The notes: a model not told the origin generated them from the letters alone. 64,000 nucleotides of DNA from Virgisporangium aurantiacum (GCF_016863635.1 NZ_BOPG01000061.1:62001-126000); one strand, 5' to 3'; counted from the stretch's first letter, positions 55,352 through 64,000 are shown. Made by a program: numbers and translations.

Positions 55352-56461
55352 TTAACGGTATTCGGCGACCGCCCGCACGACGGCGTCGACATCGGAGTCG
55401 TCGGTGTAGTAGTGCACCGACAGGCGCAGAAAGTCGCCCCGGGGGCTGGTGACGATGCGTCGGGCCGCGAGGTACGCCGCGAGCTTCGCGGGATCGTCGT
55501 CGTACAGCGCGACCATCGGGCCGCGCGAGTCGTCGCCGGCGGGTGAGCCGATCCGCTCGCCGTCGGCGGCCAACCCGGCGTGGAGCTTTCCGGTGATCTC
55601 GACGACATGCCGGTGCACGGCCGGGCCGTCCAGGCCCGACAGGAGGTCGAGACCGGCCGCGGCCGCGTAGGCGGCGACGACCGACGGCGTGCCGGTCTCG
55701 TACCGCCGGGCGCCGGGCGGGAAGTCGACCCCGGTCGGGTCGAACGCGAACGGGTCCACCCGGCCGAACCAGCCGGTCAGCTGCGGGTCGAGATCGCGCG
55801 CGGTGCCGCGCCGCACGTACAGGAACGCGATGCCGGGCACCCCGAGCAGGTACTTCAGCGCGCCGCTGACCAGGTAGTCGCAGTCGAGCTCGCGCACGTC
55901 GACGGCCACCACACCGGCCGCCTGGTACGCGTCGACGAACACCTGCGCGCCGTGCTCCCGGGCCAGCCCGACGACGTCCTTCACCGGCAGCCGCTGCCCG
56001 TGCCGGTAGCTGACCAGCGGCACCGACACCAGCGAGGTCGAGTCGTCGATCACCGTCGCGAAGCCCTCGGCGGTGGCGAAACCGGCGCCGTCGAGCGGCG
56101 CCATCCGCACGGACGCGGACCGCTGCGCGTGCCACACCTGGCCCACCGAGGGAAACTCCAGGTCGCAGGAGACGATCTCCGGCTCGCGGAGCCCCGACAC
56201 CACCTGGAACGCGCCGTCCGACGCGCACGGCACGATCGCCACCTCGTCGTCGTGCGCGCCGATGAAGGCGGCGAACCTCCGGCGCGCCTCGTCGATGCGG
56301 TCCATCCACACGTGCCACGGGTTGCCGTGCTCGACGAGCGCGCTCTGGAACTCGCCGAGGGCGCCGGCCACCGCGTCGCTGAGCGCGCCCTGGCTGCACG
56401 AGGCCAGGTGGGTCATCGTGGCCAGGCCGGGGAAGCGGCCGCGGAAGGCGTCAGGCCGCAT
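55352..56461 (-). CDS. Class V aminotransferase/kynureninase-like PLP enzyme
   Basis: 369 residues from ATG 56461, overlapping the upstream haem-protein gene by 11 nt. Fold-type-I features: VDAYQAAGVVAVDV (Asp over the pyridine nitrogen), the Schiff-base lysine in DYLVSGALKYLLGVPG, and RRYETGTPSV. The pattern matches kynureninase/cysteine-desulfurase-like enzymes. Together with the PrnB/IDO-like gene it suggests processing of an aromatic amino-acid derivative such as a kynurenine-type product (inference). Confidence 0.85.
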   Translation of the reverse strand: MRPDAFRGRFPGLATMTHLASCSQGALSDAVAGALGEFQSALVEHGNPWHVWMDRIDEARRRFAAFIGAHDDEVAIVPCASDGAFQVVSGLREPEIVSCDLEFPSVGQVWHAQRSASVRMAPLDGAGFATAEGFATVIDDSTSLVSVPLVSYRHGQRLPVKDVVGLAREHGAQVFVDAYQAAGVVAVDVRELDCDYLVSGALKYLLGVPGIAFLYVRRGTARDLDPQLTGWFGRVDPFAFDPTGVDFPPGARRYETGTPSVVAAYAAAAGLDLLSGLDGPAVHRHVVEITGKLHAGLAADGERIGSPAGDDSRGPMVALYDDDPAKLAAYLAARRIVTSPRGDFLRLSVHYYTDDSDVDAVVRAVAEYR

Positions 56462-57614
56462 CGAGCGACTCCCGGAGCCGGGCGAGGTCACCGTGCGCGG
56501 TGGCCAACCCCGGCCGGTTGCGCGCCGCGCGCAGGTCACCGAGCCGTTCCAGAAATTCGAGGACGACCGGCAGCGGCGGGCCGCTCGCGGTGAGGTCCTC
56601 GGCGTCCGGGGCGTGCTCGGCCGGCTCCACCAGGAACGGACGCACCAGCCGGTTGTGGTGGAACGAGTAGGCCGCGCCGTGCAGGCGGCACACGTCGAGG
56701 AAGATCCGGGCGTTCTCGCGCACCTGATCCGTGCGCCCGGCCCGCTGGAACTGCGCGAGGATCGACTCGCCGGTGCCCGCGGCCTTGAGCGGCTCCTGGT
56801 CCTCCGGCGGCACGTACGGCGCCTTCTCGGTGAGGATCCGGCCGTAGAACGGGTCGTCGCGGCGGCACAGGCCGAGCAGCAGGTCGATCTCGTTGATCCC
56901 GGCGAAGTCGCCCGCGTTGGCGCCGCGGTACTCGGCCGTGCCGACCCGGTACGACTTGAAGTACGGGCGCACGTTGTAGAAGAACCGGTCGACGTCGAGT
57001 TCGGCGGCGAGTTGGGTGTTGAACCGGAGCACGTCGTCGAGCGCGCTCCGGGCGTCGGCGAGCAGGTAGCCGGCCATCGGCGCGGCCACGCCCATCGGCG
57101 GGATCTGCCGCAGCGCGTGCGCGGCCCGCCGGTAGGCCAGCACGCCGAGCGCGTTGTAGGTGACGAAGATCCGCTCGTCGTCGAGCGACGTGAACAGCCG
57201 GTGCCCGTACAGGCACTGGTGCGCGAACACGTAGCGCGGCGCCACGCCGAGCGGGGCCGCGAGCGTCCAGGCCAGCGTCCAGGCGGGGGCGAGCACCTCG
57301 GCATGACCCTTGTCGATCTGGTGCCGGCGGCACGACGCGAGATAGCCGCCCACCGAGCCGAGCAGCTGGTAGCGGGCCACCGGATCGGTCGGCAGGTCGC
57401 CCGCGTCGAGCACGGCGGCGGCGAACTTCGCGCCGTCGAACAGGATCGCCTCTCTGCGGGCGTCGAGGTCGGGATCGCCGCGCACGATCTCGACGTGTGC
57501 CCGGAAGTACGCCTCCTCGAGCTGGGTGTTGAGCTCGACGAACTCGCCGTCGAGCCAACGCTCGAACTCCGAGCTCACCTCGGGGGAGACCGCAGGGTTG
57601 GCCATGTCTACCAT
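56451..57614 (-). CDS. PrnB/IDO-like haem protein (DUF1864 family)
   Basis: 387 residues. An alpha-helical protein of the indoleamine/tryptophan dioxygenase superfamily branch that includes PrnB of pyrrolnitrin synthesis. Recognisable blocks are DVDRFFYNVRPYFKSYRVG, ANAGDFAGINEIDLLLGL and HHNRLVRPF, which probably includes a haem ligand. Members oxidise or rearrange tryptophan-like indoles. ATG 57614 is used, with another ATG three codons later. First gene of an operon with the kynureninase-like enzyme; divergent from a MocR regulator. Confidence 0.8.
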   Translation of the reverse strand: MVDMANPAVSPEVSSEFERWLDGEFVELNTQLEEAYFRAHVEIVRGDPDLDARREAILFDGAKFAAAVLDAGDLPTDPVARYQLLGSVGGYLASCRRHQIDKGHAEVLAPAWTLAWTLAAPLGVAPRYVFAHQCLYGHRLFTSLDDERIFVTYNALGVLAYRRAAHALRQIPPMGVAAPMAGYLLADARSALDDVLRFNTQLAAELDVDRFFYNVRPYFKSYRVGTAEYRGANAGDFAGINEIDLLLGLCRRDDPFYGRILTEKAPYVPPEDQEPLKAAGTGESILAQFQRAGRTDQVRENARIFLDVCRLHGAAYSFHHNRLVRPFLVEPAEHAPDAEDLTASGPPLPVVLEFLERLGDLRAARNRPGLATAHGDLARLRESLDAA

Positions 57615-57627
57615 CGTGATCCAGAGT

Positions 57628-57671
57628 GTGGACCACTACCAGTACCACAGACAGGCATTTGAAGTGGACCA
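57628..57671. promoter_or_regulatory. Direct repeats in the MocR/haem-protein promoter region
   Basis: GTGGACCA occurs at 57628-57635 and 57664-57671, 36 bp apart, with TACCAG/TACCAC (57637-57648) between. MocR regulators generally bind direct repeats next to their own promoter, so this is a plausible site. Confidence 0.4.
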
Positions 57672-59091
57672 ATCCAGCCTCGGGACCGACTTCCTGCAGC
57701 TCCGGCCGGCCGACGCGCCGCCGAAGGGCCTGACCACCTGGCTGGCCGGGGCGATCCGGACCGCGATCGACGACGGGCGGCTGCCCGCCGGCCAGCGGTT
57801 GCCGGCCACCCGGGAGCTCGCGCAGGAGCTGCGCATCTCGCGCGGCGTCGTGGTCGAGGCGTTCCGCCGGCTGACGGACGAGGGTGTGGTCACCGCGCGG
57901 GCGGGCGTCGGGACGGTGGTGACGCCGCTCACCGCGTCACCGGAATCCGGCCAACCGACGACGGACCCGGCGGTGCCGCTGTTGCCCCAGCGACCGACCG
58001 CGCTGGTGGATCTTTCGCCCGGCGTGCCCGATCTGTCCCTGTTCCCCCGCGCGATGTGGCTGCGCGCCGAACGGGCCGTGCTCGCCTCGGCGGGGCCCAC
58101 CGACCTCGGCTACGGCGACCCGCGCGGTGCGCCGGTGCTGCGCCAGGAGGTGGCGGGGTGGCTCGCCCGCAGTCGCGGGATCCGCGCGGACCCCGACGAC
58201 ATCATCATCGTCGCCGGGGTGGCGCAGGCGCTGGCGCTGCTCGCGCGGGTGCTGCGCGCCGCCGGCACGACCACGATCGGGATGGAGGATCCCGGTTCCC
58301 GCGGCGCCCGCGACCAGCTGGCCCACTGGGGTCTCACGCCGGAACCCGTGCCGGTCGACGACCACGGGCTCCGCGTGACCGACCTGGTCGCCTCCGGCCT
58401 GCGCAACGTGTTCGTGACGCCGGCCCACCAGTTCCCGACCGGCGTCGTGATGACCCCCGACCGCCGCCGCGCGCTGCTCGACTGGGCCGCCGGCGACGGC
58501 CTCGTGATCGAGGACGACTACGACGCCGAGTACCGCTACGACCGGGCGCCGGTCCCGGCGCTGAAGGCGTCGGCCCCCGACCGGGTGGCGTACGCCGGCA
58601 GCACCTCCAAGACGCTGGCGCCCGGCATGCGCCTGGGCTGGCTGCTGCCGCCGCGACGGCTCTACGAGCAGCTGGTGGTGGCGAAGCACGCCAGCGACCT
58701 GGGCAGCCCGGCGATCCCGCAACTGGTGTTCGCCCGGATGCTGGCGACCGGCGAGTTCGCCCGTCACGTCCGGCTGGTGCGGGCCCGGCACAAGGCCCGC
58801 CGCGACGCCCTGCTCACCGCGCTGCGCCAGGAACTGCCGTTCTCCCGCGTGCGGGGAGCGGCGGCCGGCCTGCACCTGATGATCCAGCTACCCGACCTGG
58901 CGGGCATGGCCGACACGGATCTGGTCGACAAGGTGCGCGCCGCGGGGGTGCTGGTGCATCCGTTGTCGTGGCACCGCCAGCGCCCCGGAGTGCCGGGCTT
59001 CGTGATCGGCTACGCCGCCCACCCACCCGGCCGGTTACGCGACGCCGCCAAGCGCATCGCGGCGATCGTCCAACCGCTGCGGGCGTCCTGA
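57664..59091 (+). CDS. MocR/PdxR-type GntR regulator with aminotransferase domain
   Basis: 475 residues from GTG 57664. An ATG at 57604 would extend the protein 20 residues but would overlap the divergent gene's start and leave no promoter region. N-terminal GntR winged helix (GRLPAGQRLPATRELAQEL, quoted with RISRGVVVEAFRRL following), then a full class-I aminotransferase-like domain with the PLP lysine in YAGSTSKTLAPGMRLGW. MocR proteins use PLP or its adduct as effector. Divergent from an operon encoding a PLP enzyme, which it probably controls. Confidence 0.87.
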   Translation: MDQSSLGTDFLQLRPADAPPKGLTTWLAGAIRTAIDDGRLPAGQRLPATRELAQELRISRGVVVEAFRRLTDEGVVTARAGVGTVVTPLTASPESGQPTTDPAVPLLPQRPTALVDLSPGVPDLSLFPRAMWLRAERAVLASAGPTDLGYGDPRGAPVLRQEVAGWLARSRGIRADPDDIIIVAGVAQALALLARVLRAAGTTTIGMEDPGSRGARDQLAHWGLTPEPVPVDDHGLRVTDLVASGLRNVFVTPAHQFPTGVVMTPDRRRALLDWAAGDGLVIEDDYDAEYRYDRAPVPALKASAPDRVAYAGSTSKTLAPGMRLGWLLPPRRLYEQLVVAKHASDLGSPAIPQLVFARMLATGEFARHVRLVRARHKARRDALLTALRQELPFSRVRGAAAGLHLMIQLPDLAGMADTDLVDKVRAAGVLVHPLSWHRQRPGVPGFVIGYAAHPPGRLRDAAKRIAAIVQPLRAS

Positions 59092-59099
59092 GGTCGGCA

Positions 59100-59606
59100 T
59101 CACCAGGTGCGGTAGCGGAACCAGGATCGGGCGGCGCTCGTGTTCAGCAGGATCAGGCACAGCACGGGGTACGCCACGCTCGCGACCGAGACGTCGACCC
59201 GCTGGGTCAGCGCGATCGAGGCCGCCAGGCTCAGCAGGCTGATGATGCTCAGCATGAGCACGATGACCCGGGCCCACTGGCGTCCGCGCTGGAGCTTGCG
59301 GCCCAGGAAGATCGTGATCAGGCCGAAGAACGCGACGGTGCCGGCGATGACACCGAGCACCACGGCGGCGCCCTCGCTGTCGATCAGGTCGTCGGCGATC
59401 GGGGTGCCGGAGAAGTCCTCGTAGGTGCCGTTGGCGAACACGACCGCGGCCCAGGCGAACAGGGCGGCGACGCCGAGGGTCAGGAGACCGGCGAGGTACT
59501 GCAGGATCGCGAGGACGTGCACCCCCGGCGGAGCCGACCGGCGGGCTTGGCCATAAGGCGGCGGCGCGTACGCGGCGTACTGGGGCTGGCCGTATCCGTA
59601 GGACAT
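59100..59606 (-). CDS. Four-helix membrane protein with Tyr/Pro-rich N-terminus
   Basis: 168 residues from ATG 59606 with GAGGAG upstream. A cytoplasmic tail rich in Y/P/G (SYGYGQPQYAAYAPPPYGQ) precedes four membrane helices, including VHVLAILQYLAGLLTLGVA and IVLMLSIISLLSLAASIAL. The layout resembles many actinobacterial proteins with PxY-type tails and no known function. Confidence 0.78.
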   Translation of the reverse strand: MSYGYGQPQYAAYAPPPYGQARRSAPPGVHVLAILQYLAGLLTLGVAALFAWAAVVFANGTYEDFSGTPIADDLIDSEGAAVVLGVIAGTVAFFGLITIFLGRKLQRGRQWARVIVLMLSIISLLSLAASIALTQRVDVSVASVAYPVLCLILLNTSAARSWFRYRTW

Positions 59607-59682
59607 CGTTGGCTCCTCGATCGTGAGTGTGCCTCGAAGCCTCACGGATACGGCCGATGCCGGAATCCCTGATTGGTGCCAG

Positions 59683-60834
59683 TCAGACCGTGGCGGTGTT
59701 GACCTTCAGGACCTCGGCGAGGTCGTACACGCGGTCGGCGCCGGGCGGGAGCACGTACCAGGCGACCCGCACGGTGCGGTCGTCGGTGAACGCGATGCCC
59801 TGGATGTCGCCGGGCGTGTTGCGGTTGTCGCCGGTGCTCCCGAGCACCGTGCTCCGCGGCCGCGGCCTCGCCGCGACGGGGACCGTGGCCAGGATGAAGT
59901 CGGTCCGGTCGGCGCCGAGACGGGAGAGCCCCACGGCGACGTGGCGGCCGTCGGGGGAGAGCCGGACGGCCCGGACGGCGGTGCCCGGCGCGCCGACCGT
60001 GACCGGCCCGCCGAGCAGGTCGGCGCCCGTGGCGAGGTCGTGCACCCGCACCTGGGCCGACCCGTCGTCGGCCACGCCGCTGAACAGCAGGCGGCCGCCC
60101 TGCACCGACACGTCGAACTGGCCGGGATCGTCACCGAGGTTCGTGTTCACCACGGCGGCGGACGCGGCCGCCAGTTTCTGCTCGGCGCCGGAGCCGAACT
60201 CGTGGAACACCACCCGCTTCCCGTCGCGCAGCAGGTACGCGCCGGTGGCCGTGGCACCGATGAGCCGCACCGACTCGCCGACGGTACGGACGTTGACGTG
60301 GTACGCCGGTCCGGGCGCGGCCGGCGTGGTGACGACGAGCACGAACTCGAGGTCGGTGACGTTCACCCCGTCCTCGCGGGCCACCCCGGGCTTGAGGTCG
60401 TGGGGACCGAGCATCACCAGCCGCCCGTCCGGCAGGCCGATGACGGAGTCCGCGGCGTCGACGCCCACCACGGGATGGCCGACGAGCTTTCCGGCGGCGT
60501 CGACCTCTCCGACGCCCTGCGGCCCGCGCACGCCGACGTTGCCGACGACCTGGTAGGCGTTGGTGAGCAGCAGGCGTTGCGCGGGGCCGGCCGGAACGGT
60601 GGCCGAGGCGGTCGCGAACGGTTCGGGCGCCGGCCCGGACCGGTGCGACAGCAACGGGACGCCCGCGGCGCCGGCGGCGACGGCCACCGCCGCGACGCCG
60701 GCCACGGTGCCGACGCGACGCCGTTGGTGCCGCCGGCGCCGCCGGTGCACGTCGGCGAGGCTGTGCCGCTCGTCGGGCACCACCTCGGCGGCGTGTCGTA
60801 CGGCCTCGGCCAGGTCGGAGGGAATGTCGTTCAC
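59683..60834 (-). CDS. Membrane-anchored extracytoplasmic protein paired with ECF sigma
   Basis: 383 residues. A short cytoplasmic N-terminus with a basic stretch (DVHRRRRRHQRRR), one membrane helix (about 42-63), and a large external domain with repeated propeller-like strands (RLSPDGRHVAVGL, FTDDRTVRVAW). It overlaps the sigma gene (ATGA). No ASD-type zinc anti-sigma motif is seen. It may be a sigma-linked sensor or anti-sigma of a less usual kind, or simply a target. Confidence 0.75.
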   Translation of the reverse strand: MNDIPSDLAEAVRHAAEVVPDERHSLADVHRRRRRHQRRRVGTVAGVAAVAVAAGAAGVPLLSHRSGPAPEPFATASATVPAGPAQRLLLTNAYQVVGNVGVRGPQGVGEVDAAGKLVGHPVVGVDAADSVIGLPDGRLVMLGPHDLKPGVAREDGVNVTDLEFVLVVTTPAAPGPAYHVNVRTVGESVRLIGATATGAYLLRDGKRVVFHEFGSGAEQKLAAASAAVVNTNLGDDPGQFDVSVQGGRLLFSGVADDGSAQVRVHDLATGADLLGGPVTVGAPGTAVRAVRLSPDGRHVAVGLSRLGADRTDFILATVPVAARPRPRSTVLGSTGDNRNTPGDIQGIAFTDDRTVRVAWYVLPPGADRVYDLAEVLKVNTATV

Positions 60835-61367
60835 GGCTCACGCTCCTCGGTCGTCAACGTCTCGCGCAGGCCGGCCAGCGCCCGCGCCAGCCGGCTCTTG
60901 ACGGTTCCCTCCGCGACACCGAGGACGGCGGCTGTCTCCACTGTGGATAGTCCTAACAGGACACGACAGACCACCACCGCCCGGAACGCGCGCGGTTGCG
61001 CCTGCAACGCGGCGAACGCCGCCAGGCCCGCCGGATCGGGCGCCGCGGAGTAGGCGTGTGCCGCATCGGCGTCCACTGCATCGGCGTCCACGAAAAGAGG
61101 CCGTTCCCGGCGGACCTTGCGCCACCACGACGTGGCCCAGTTGAGCCCGACCCGGAAGACCCAGCCGCCGGGGTTGTCGTGTGCCGAGACCGTTCGCCAC
61201 CGGGCGTACGCGCGCGCCATCGCCTCGTCGGTGGCCTCGCGGGCCAGGTCGCGGTCGCCGAGGGTCACCACCAGCGCGCGGTAGACCCGGTCGACCTCGG
61301 CCTTGTAGAACCCCTCGAAGTCGGTCTCCGTTTCGAGGGCCTTCTCATCGGTCGCGGGGGATGTCAC
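60831..61367 (-). CDS. SigE/SigM-like ECF sigma factor
   Basis: 178 residues. Sigma region 2 (DFEGFYKAEVDRVYRALVVT, DLAREATDEAMARAYARW) and region 4 (LLGLSTVETAAVLGVAEGTVKSRLARAL, quoted in part). A 15-bp duplication (61063-61092) encodes DADAVDADA in the inter-region linker. The actinobacterial SigE family is commonly followed by a membrane protein, as here. Confidence 0.9.
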   Translation of the reverse strand: MTSPATDEKALETETDFEGFYKAEVDRVYRALVVTLGDRDLAREATDEAMARAYARWRTVSAHDNPGGWVFRVGLNWATSWWRKVRRERPLFVDADAVDADAAHAYSAAPDPAGLAAFAALQAQPRAFRAVVVCRVLLGLSTVETAAVLGVAEGTVKSRLARALAGLRETLTTEEREP

Positions 61368-61403
61368 GTGGGTACACGCCCGGCGCCCGTAATCCGTTCC
61401 CGG

Positions 61404-61736
61404 CTATTCGCTTTCCGGCACGGCCATCTCGCCGAGTTCCGACCAGTCGCTCTGCGGCACGGTGACGTTGACGATGCGCGGCGTCTCGGCGAGGTATGTC
61501 GGGAGGGTCGCGGTCGCGGTGGCGAAATGCTCCGAGCGGACGTGCGCACCGCCGGCCTCGTCGTCGCGGAACGCCTCGACCAGCACGTACTCGGTGGGGT
61601 CGTCGAGGCTGCGGGACCAGTCGAACCACAGGCAGCCCGGCTCCGCCCGGGTGGCGAGCGTGAACTCGCGCGAGATCTCCGGCCAGCGGTCGGCGTGCTC
61701 GGGCCTGATCCGGAACTTGGCGGTAATGAAGATCAT
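61404..61736 (-). CDS. ABM-domain monooxygenase-like protein
   Basis: 110 residues from ATG 61736. The antibiotic-biosynthesis-monooxygenase fold is indicated by MIFITAKFRIRPEHADRW, EPGCLWFDWSRSLDDP, YVLVEAFRDDEAGGAH and HFATATATLPTYLAE. Such dimers act on quinone-type or other small substrates without cofactor, or as LsrG-like isomerases. Single gene, divergent from the amidase. Confidence 0.85.
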   Translation of the reverse strand: MIFITAKFRIRPEHADRWPEISREFTLATRAEPGCLWFDWSRSLDDPTEYVLVEAFRDDEAGGAHVRSEHFATATATLPTYLAETPRIVNVTVPQSDWSELGEMAVPESE

Positions 61737-61780
61737 GGGTGGACCTTTCCGTGATCTTGGACTCCGGTACATCCTATGGC

Positions 61781-63130
61781 GTGGAGATTCTTTCGGCCGC
61801 CGCGCTGGGCGCGGCGTTCGCGTCGGGCACGCTGTCACCCGTCGAGGTGACGCGCGCAGCGCTGGCCGCGATAGCGGCGCACGACCCGGTGGTGAACGCG
61901 TTCGTGCTCGTCGATCCCGACCGGGCACTGGCCGACGCGCGCCGGTCGGCGGAGCGGTGGCGTTCCGGCGCTCCGTTGTCTCCGGCCGACGGGGTGCCGA
62001 CGTCGGTCAAGGATCTGCTGCTGACGTCTCATTGGCCGACGCTGCGGGGCTCGTCGCACGTGGTTGCTTCCGTTTCGGATGACGATTCCCCTGCCGTGGC
62101 GCGGCTGCGGGCGGCCGGGTGCGTGCTGCTCGGCAAGACGACGACGCCGGAGTTCGGGTGGAAGGGCGTCACGGATTCCGTGCGGTTCGGGGTCACGCGG
62201 AATCCTCATGCCTCTGACCGGACCGCGGGCGGATCGAGCGGCGGCAGCGCGGCCGCGGTCGCGCTCGGGATGGGGACGTGGTCGGTCGGCACCGACGGCG
62301 GCGGGTCGCTGCGGATCCCGGCCGCGTTCACCGGGACGGTCACCATCAAGCCGACGTACGGGCTGGTGCCGTTGTGGCCGGCCAGCCCGTTCGGCACGCT
62401 GTCGCACGCCGGCCCGATGACCCGGAGCGTCGCCGACGCGGCGCTGATGCTCGACGTGCTGTCGGGGTTCGACGCGCGGGACTGGTCGGCGATGCCGACG
62501 CCGACGGGGTCGTTCCTCGACGGCCTCGACGACGGCGTGGCCGGGCTGCGGATCGCGTTCTCACCGGATCTCGGGTACGTCCGCAACGCGCCCTCCGTTT
62601 CCGCGCTGGTGCGCGCGGCCGTGTCGGGGCTGGCCGACGCGGGCGCGGTGGTCGACGAGGTCGACCCCGGCTTCGACGATCCGGTGGAGGCGTTCCACAC
62701 GTTGTGGTTCGCCGGCGCCGCGAAGGTGGTCGCCGGCTTTGGTGGCGCCGACGATCCGGGCCTGCTCCGGGTCGCGGGCCTGGGTGCGGCGCTCACCGCC
62801 GCCGACTACCTCGACGCGACCGCGGTGCGGGTCGACCTCGGGGCCCGGATGGGCCGCTTCCACGAGAAGTACGACCTGCTGGTGACGCCGACGCTGCCGA
62901 TCACCGCGTTCGAGGCGGGCCGCGACGTGCCGGCCGGCTGGCACTCGCCGAACTGGACGTCGTGGACGCCGTACACGTATCCGTTCAACCTGACCCAGCA
63001 GCCGGCCGCGAGCGTCCCCTGTGGTCTTTCCTCCGACGGGCTGCCGGTGGGCCTGCAGATCGTCGGCCCGCGCCACGCGGATGCCCGGGTTCTTCGCGCG
63101 GCGCGGGCCGTGGAGGCTTTTCTAGCCTGA
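61781..63130 (+). CDS. Amidase (amidase-signature family)
   Basis: 449 residues from GTG 61781; an earlier GTG (61739) would leave only 2 bp to the divergent gene. The Ser-cisSer-Lys triad is visible: Lys in GVPTSVKDLLLT, the serines in AGGSSGGSAAAVALG, and GTDGGGSLRIPAAF. It should hydrolyse amide bonds of small substrates. The substrate is not predictable. It overlaps the convergent sugar-dehydrogenase gene by 9 bp. Confidence 0.9.
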   Translation: MEILSAAALGAAFASGTLSPVEVTRAALAAIAAHDPVVNAFVLVDPDRALADARRSAERWRSGAPLSPADGVPTSVKDLLLTSHWPTLRGSSHVVASVSDDDSPAVARLRAAGCVLLGKTTTPEFGWKGVTDSVRFGVTRNPHASDRTAGGSSGGSAAAVALGMGTWSVGTDGGGSLRIPAAFTGTVTIKPTYGLVPLWPASPFGTLSHAGPMTRSVADAALMLDVLSGFDARDWSAMPTPTGSFLDGLDDGVAGLRIAFSPDLGYVRNAPSVSALVRAAVSGLADAGAVVDEVDPGFDDPVEAFHTLWFAGAAKVVAGFGGADDPGLLRVAGLGAALTAADYLDATAVRVDLGARMGRFHEKYDLLVTPTLPITAFEAGRDVPAGWHSPNWTSWTPYTYPFNLTQQPAASVPCGLSSDGLPVGLQIVGPRHADARVLRAARAVEAFLA

Positions 63131-64000
63131 CGTGATCCGCACGTCGTCGATGCCGGCCTCCACCAGGCTGGCCGTGCCCCCGTCGGCGGCCTCGACGCGC
63201 AGCCGGACGGTCTGGCCCGCGAAGGCCGACAGGTCGGCGGTCGCCGTGGCCCAGGCACCGGCCCGGTTGCTGGCGGCGCCGGCCTGGGTGAACACCACCG
63301 ACGTCGTCGTGCCGACCACCGAGACGCGCAGGAAATCGGCCGCGGCGGCGTTGTTCAGGTGTGCCAGGTACCAGGAGAACGACAACGTGAGGCGGGCGCC
63401 GGCCGGCAACGCGATCGCCGGTGACTGGATCGACGTGGTTCCGCCGTCGACGTCGTTCTCGCCCGCGGCGGCACCGGCCGCGGCACCCGTCACCAGGTCG
63501 TTGCTGCCGCTCGGCGTGGTGCCCAGTTGCAGCGTCACGCCGCTCGTGGTCTGCGCCGGGTCGCCGCGCTCCCAGCGTCCGGCCGTGGCCGTGTCGGTGC
63601 CGGCGGCGTTCGCGGTCCAGCCGGTGGCCGTCTCGAACGTGTCGCTGTAGACGGTGCCGGGCTGCGGCCCGGTGCCGGTCGGCGGGAACCGCAGCACGCG
63701 GTCGTCGTTCGCGGCCGGCGTGCCGCGGCCGTCCCGGTTGCTGGTGGCCACCCACAGGTAGCCGTCCGGCCCGAGCGCGACCGTACGCAGGCGCCCGTAC
63801 GTACCCTGCAGTTCGGCGACGGGCGTGCCGCCACCCAGCGGGACCACCCACAGCCGCGTGCCGCGCAGCGCCGCGGCGAACAGGTTGCCGTTGGCGATCG
63901 CGGCGCCGCTGGGCGAGGCCACGGCCGTCGACCACGTGACGATCGGGTTCCGGAACGCCGGGTTGGTGCTCGTCCCCTCGGCCGTGGGCCAGCCGTAGTT
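63122..64000 (-). CDS. Probable secreted PQQ-type sugar dehydrogenase, C-terminal part; runs off the window end
   Basis: 293 residues visible, open to base 64000. NYGWPTAEGTS near the edge and the propeller strand LWVVPLGGGTPVAELQGTYG (then RTVALGPDGYLWVATSNRDGRG) match glucose/sorbosone dehydrogenase-like beta-propellers. The last ~170 residues are a separate beta-sandwich (TVYSDTFETATGWTANAAGT, FAGQTVRLRVEAADGG), probably carbohydrate- or surface-binding. The N-terminus with any signal peptide lies outside the window, so export is inferred. Confidence 0.72.
   Translation of the reverse strand, partial: NYGWPTAEGTSTNPAFRNPIVTWSTAVASPSGAAIANGNLFAAALRGTRLWVVPLGGGTPVAELQGTYGRLRTVALGPDGYLWVATSNRDGRGTPAANDDRVLRFPPTGTGPQPGTVYSDTFETATGWTANAAGTDTATAGRWERGDPAQTTSGVTLQLGTTPSGSNDLVTGAAAGAAAGENDVDGGTTSIQSPAIALPAGARLTLSFSWYLAHLNNAAAADFLRVSVVGTTTSVVFTQAGAASNRAGAWATATADLSAFAGQTVRLRVEAADGGTASLVEAGIDDVRITSG

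Noticed and set aside
59683-61367. A standard zinc anti-sigma factor next to the ECF sigma gene
   Set aside because: The membrane partner lacks an HxxxCxxC motif, so it is described only as a sigma-linked membrane protein.

Overview
This 64-kb window is a high-GC (clearly above 70 % by eye) actinobacterial chromosome segment, most likely from the Micromonosporaceae (Actinoplanes/Micromonospora group). The signs are the strong G/C bias at third codon positions, many GTG starts, dense 4-nt gene overlaps, and lineage-type families: an acVLRF1 peptidyl-tRNA hydrolase, an SCO4848-type membrane protein, an HSP18-regulator/Hsp20 pair, and PadR-plus-membrane-protein pairs. I saw no rRNA, tRNA, CRISPR array, transposase, integrase or phage gene. 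It reads as ordinary chromosome with several accessory islands.

Layout. 1-3.0 kb: an MFS exporter (cut by the window edge) in an ArsR/AHSA1 operon with paired operators, then a secreted CBM2-GH12 glucanase followed by two long hairpins. 3.2-12 kb: a small unknown protein, a 1,823-residue single-chain biotin carboxylase/carboxyltransferase, acVLRF1, a FadR-type regulator, and an adenosine-deaminase-family enzyme behind a probable S-adenosylhomocysteine riboswitch. 12-18.4 kb: a thioredoxin-fold/ABC-exporter/S26-peptidase operon, a duplicated P-loop kinase, a PadR pair, and a valine/leucine dehydrogenase. 18.4-24.5 kb: a MoxR/VWA-metallopeptidase pair with two adjacent paralogous membrane proteins, then an SDR and a TetR regulator facing two operators.

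25-28.7 kb is the most unusual part. A Leu-rich leader peptide and an intrinsic terminator precede a leucyl-tRNA synthetase that lacks the CP1 editing domain. That gene is translationally coupled to a benzoylformate-decarboxylase-like ThDP enzyme. 28.7-36 kb: a Tat lipoprotein propeller, a YCII/ECF42 sigma pair, an SDR/FAH sugar-acid pair, MarR/proline iminopeptidase, and small membrane proteins. 36.1-36.9 kb: a consensus promoter with two abutting CebR/CelR-type boxes drives a truncated NRPS-type condensation domain.

36.9-46 kb: a seven-gene overlapping operon (LivKGFHM-type ABC importer, amidohydrolase, acyl-CoA ligase) faces a PaaX-type regulator and a second solute-binding protein, which suggests uptake and CoA-activation of a carboxylic acid. 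46-53 kb: Usp, HSP18 regulator/Hsp20, two divergent SPOUT methyltransferases, a pair of 61-bp inverted-repeat elements, PadR and PIN-domain genes, and a TetR with two operators. 53-64 kb: a GH3 beta-glucosidase, a PrnB/IDO-like haem dioxygenase with a kynureninase-like PLP enzyme and a divergent MocR regulator, an ECF sigma with its membrane partner, an ABM monooxygenase, an amidase, and the C-terminal part of a probable PQQ-type sugar dehydrogenase cut by the window end.
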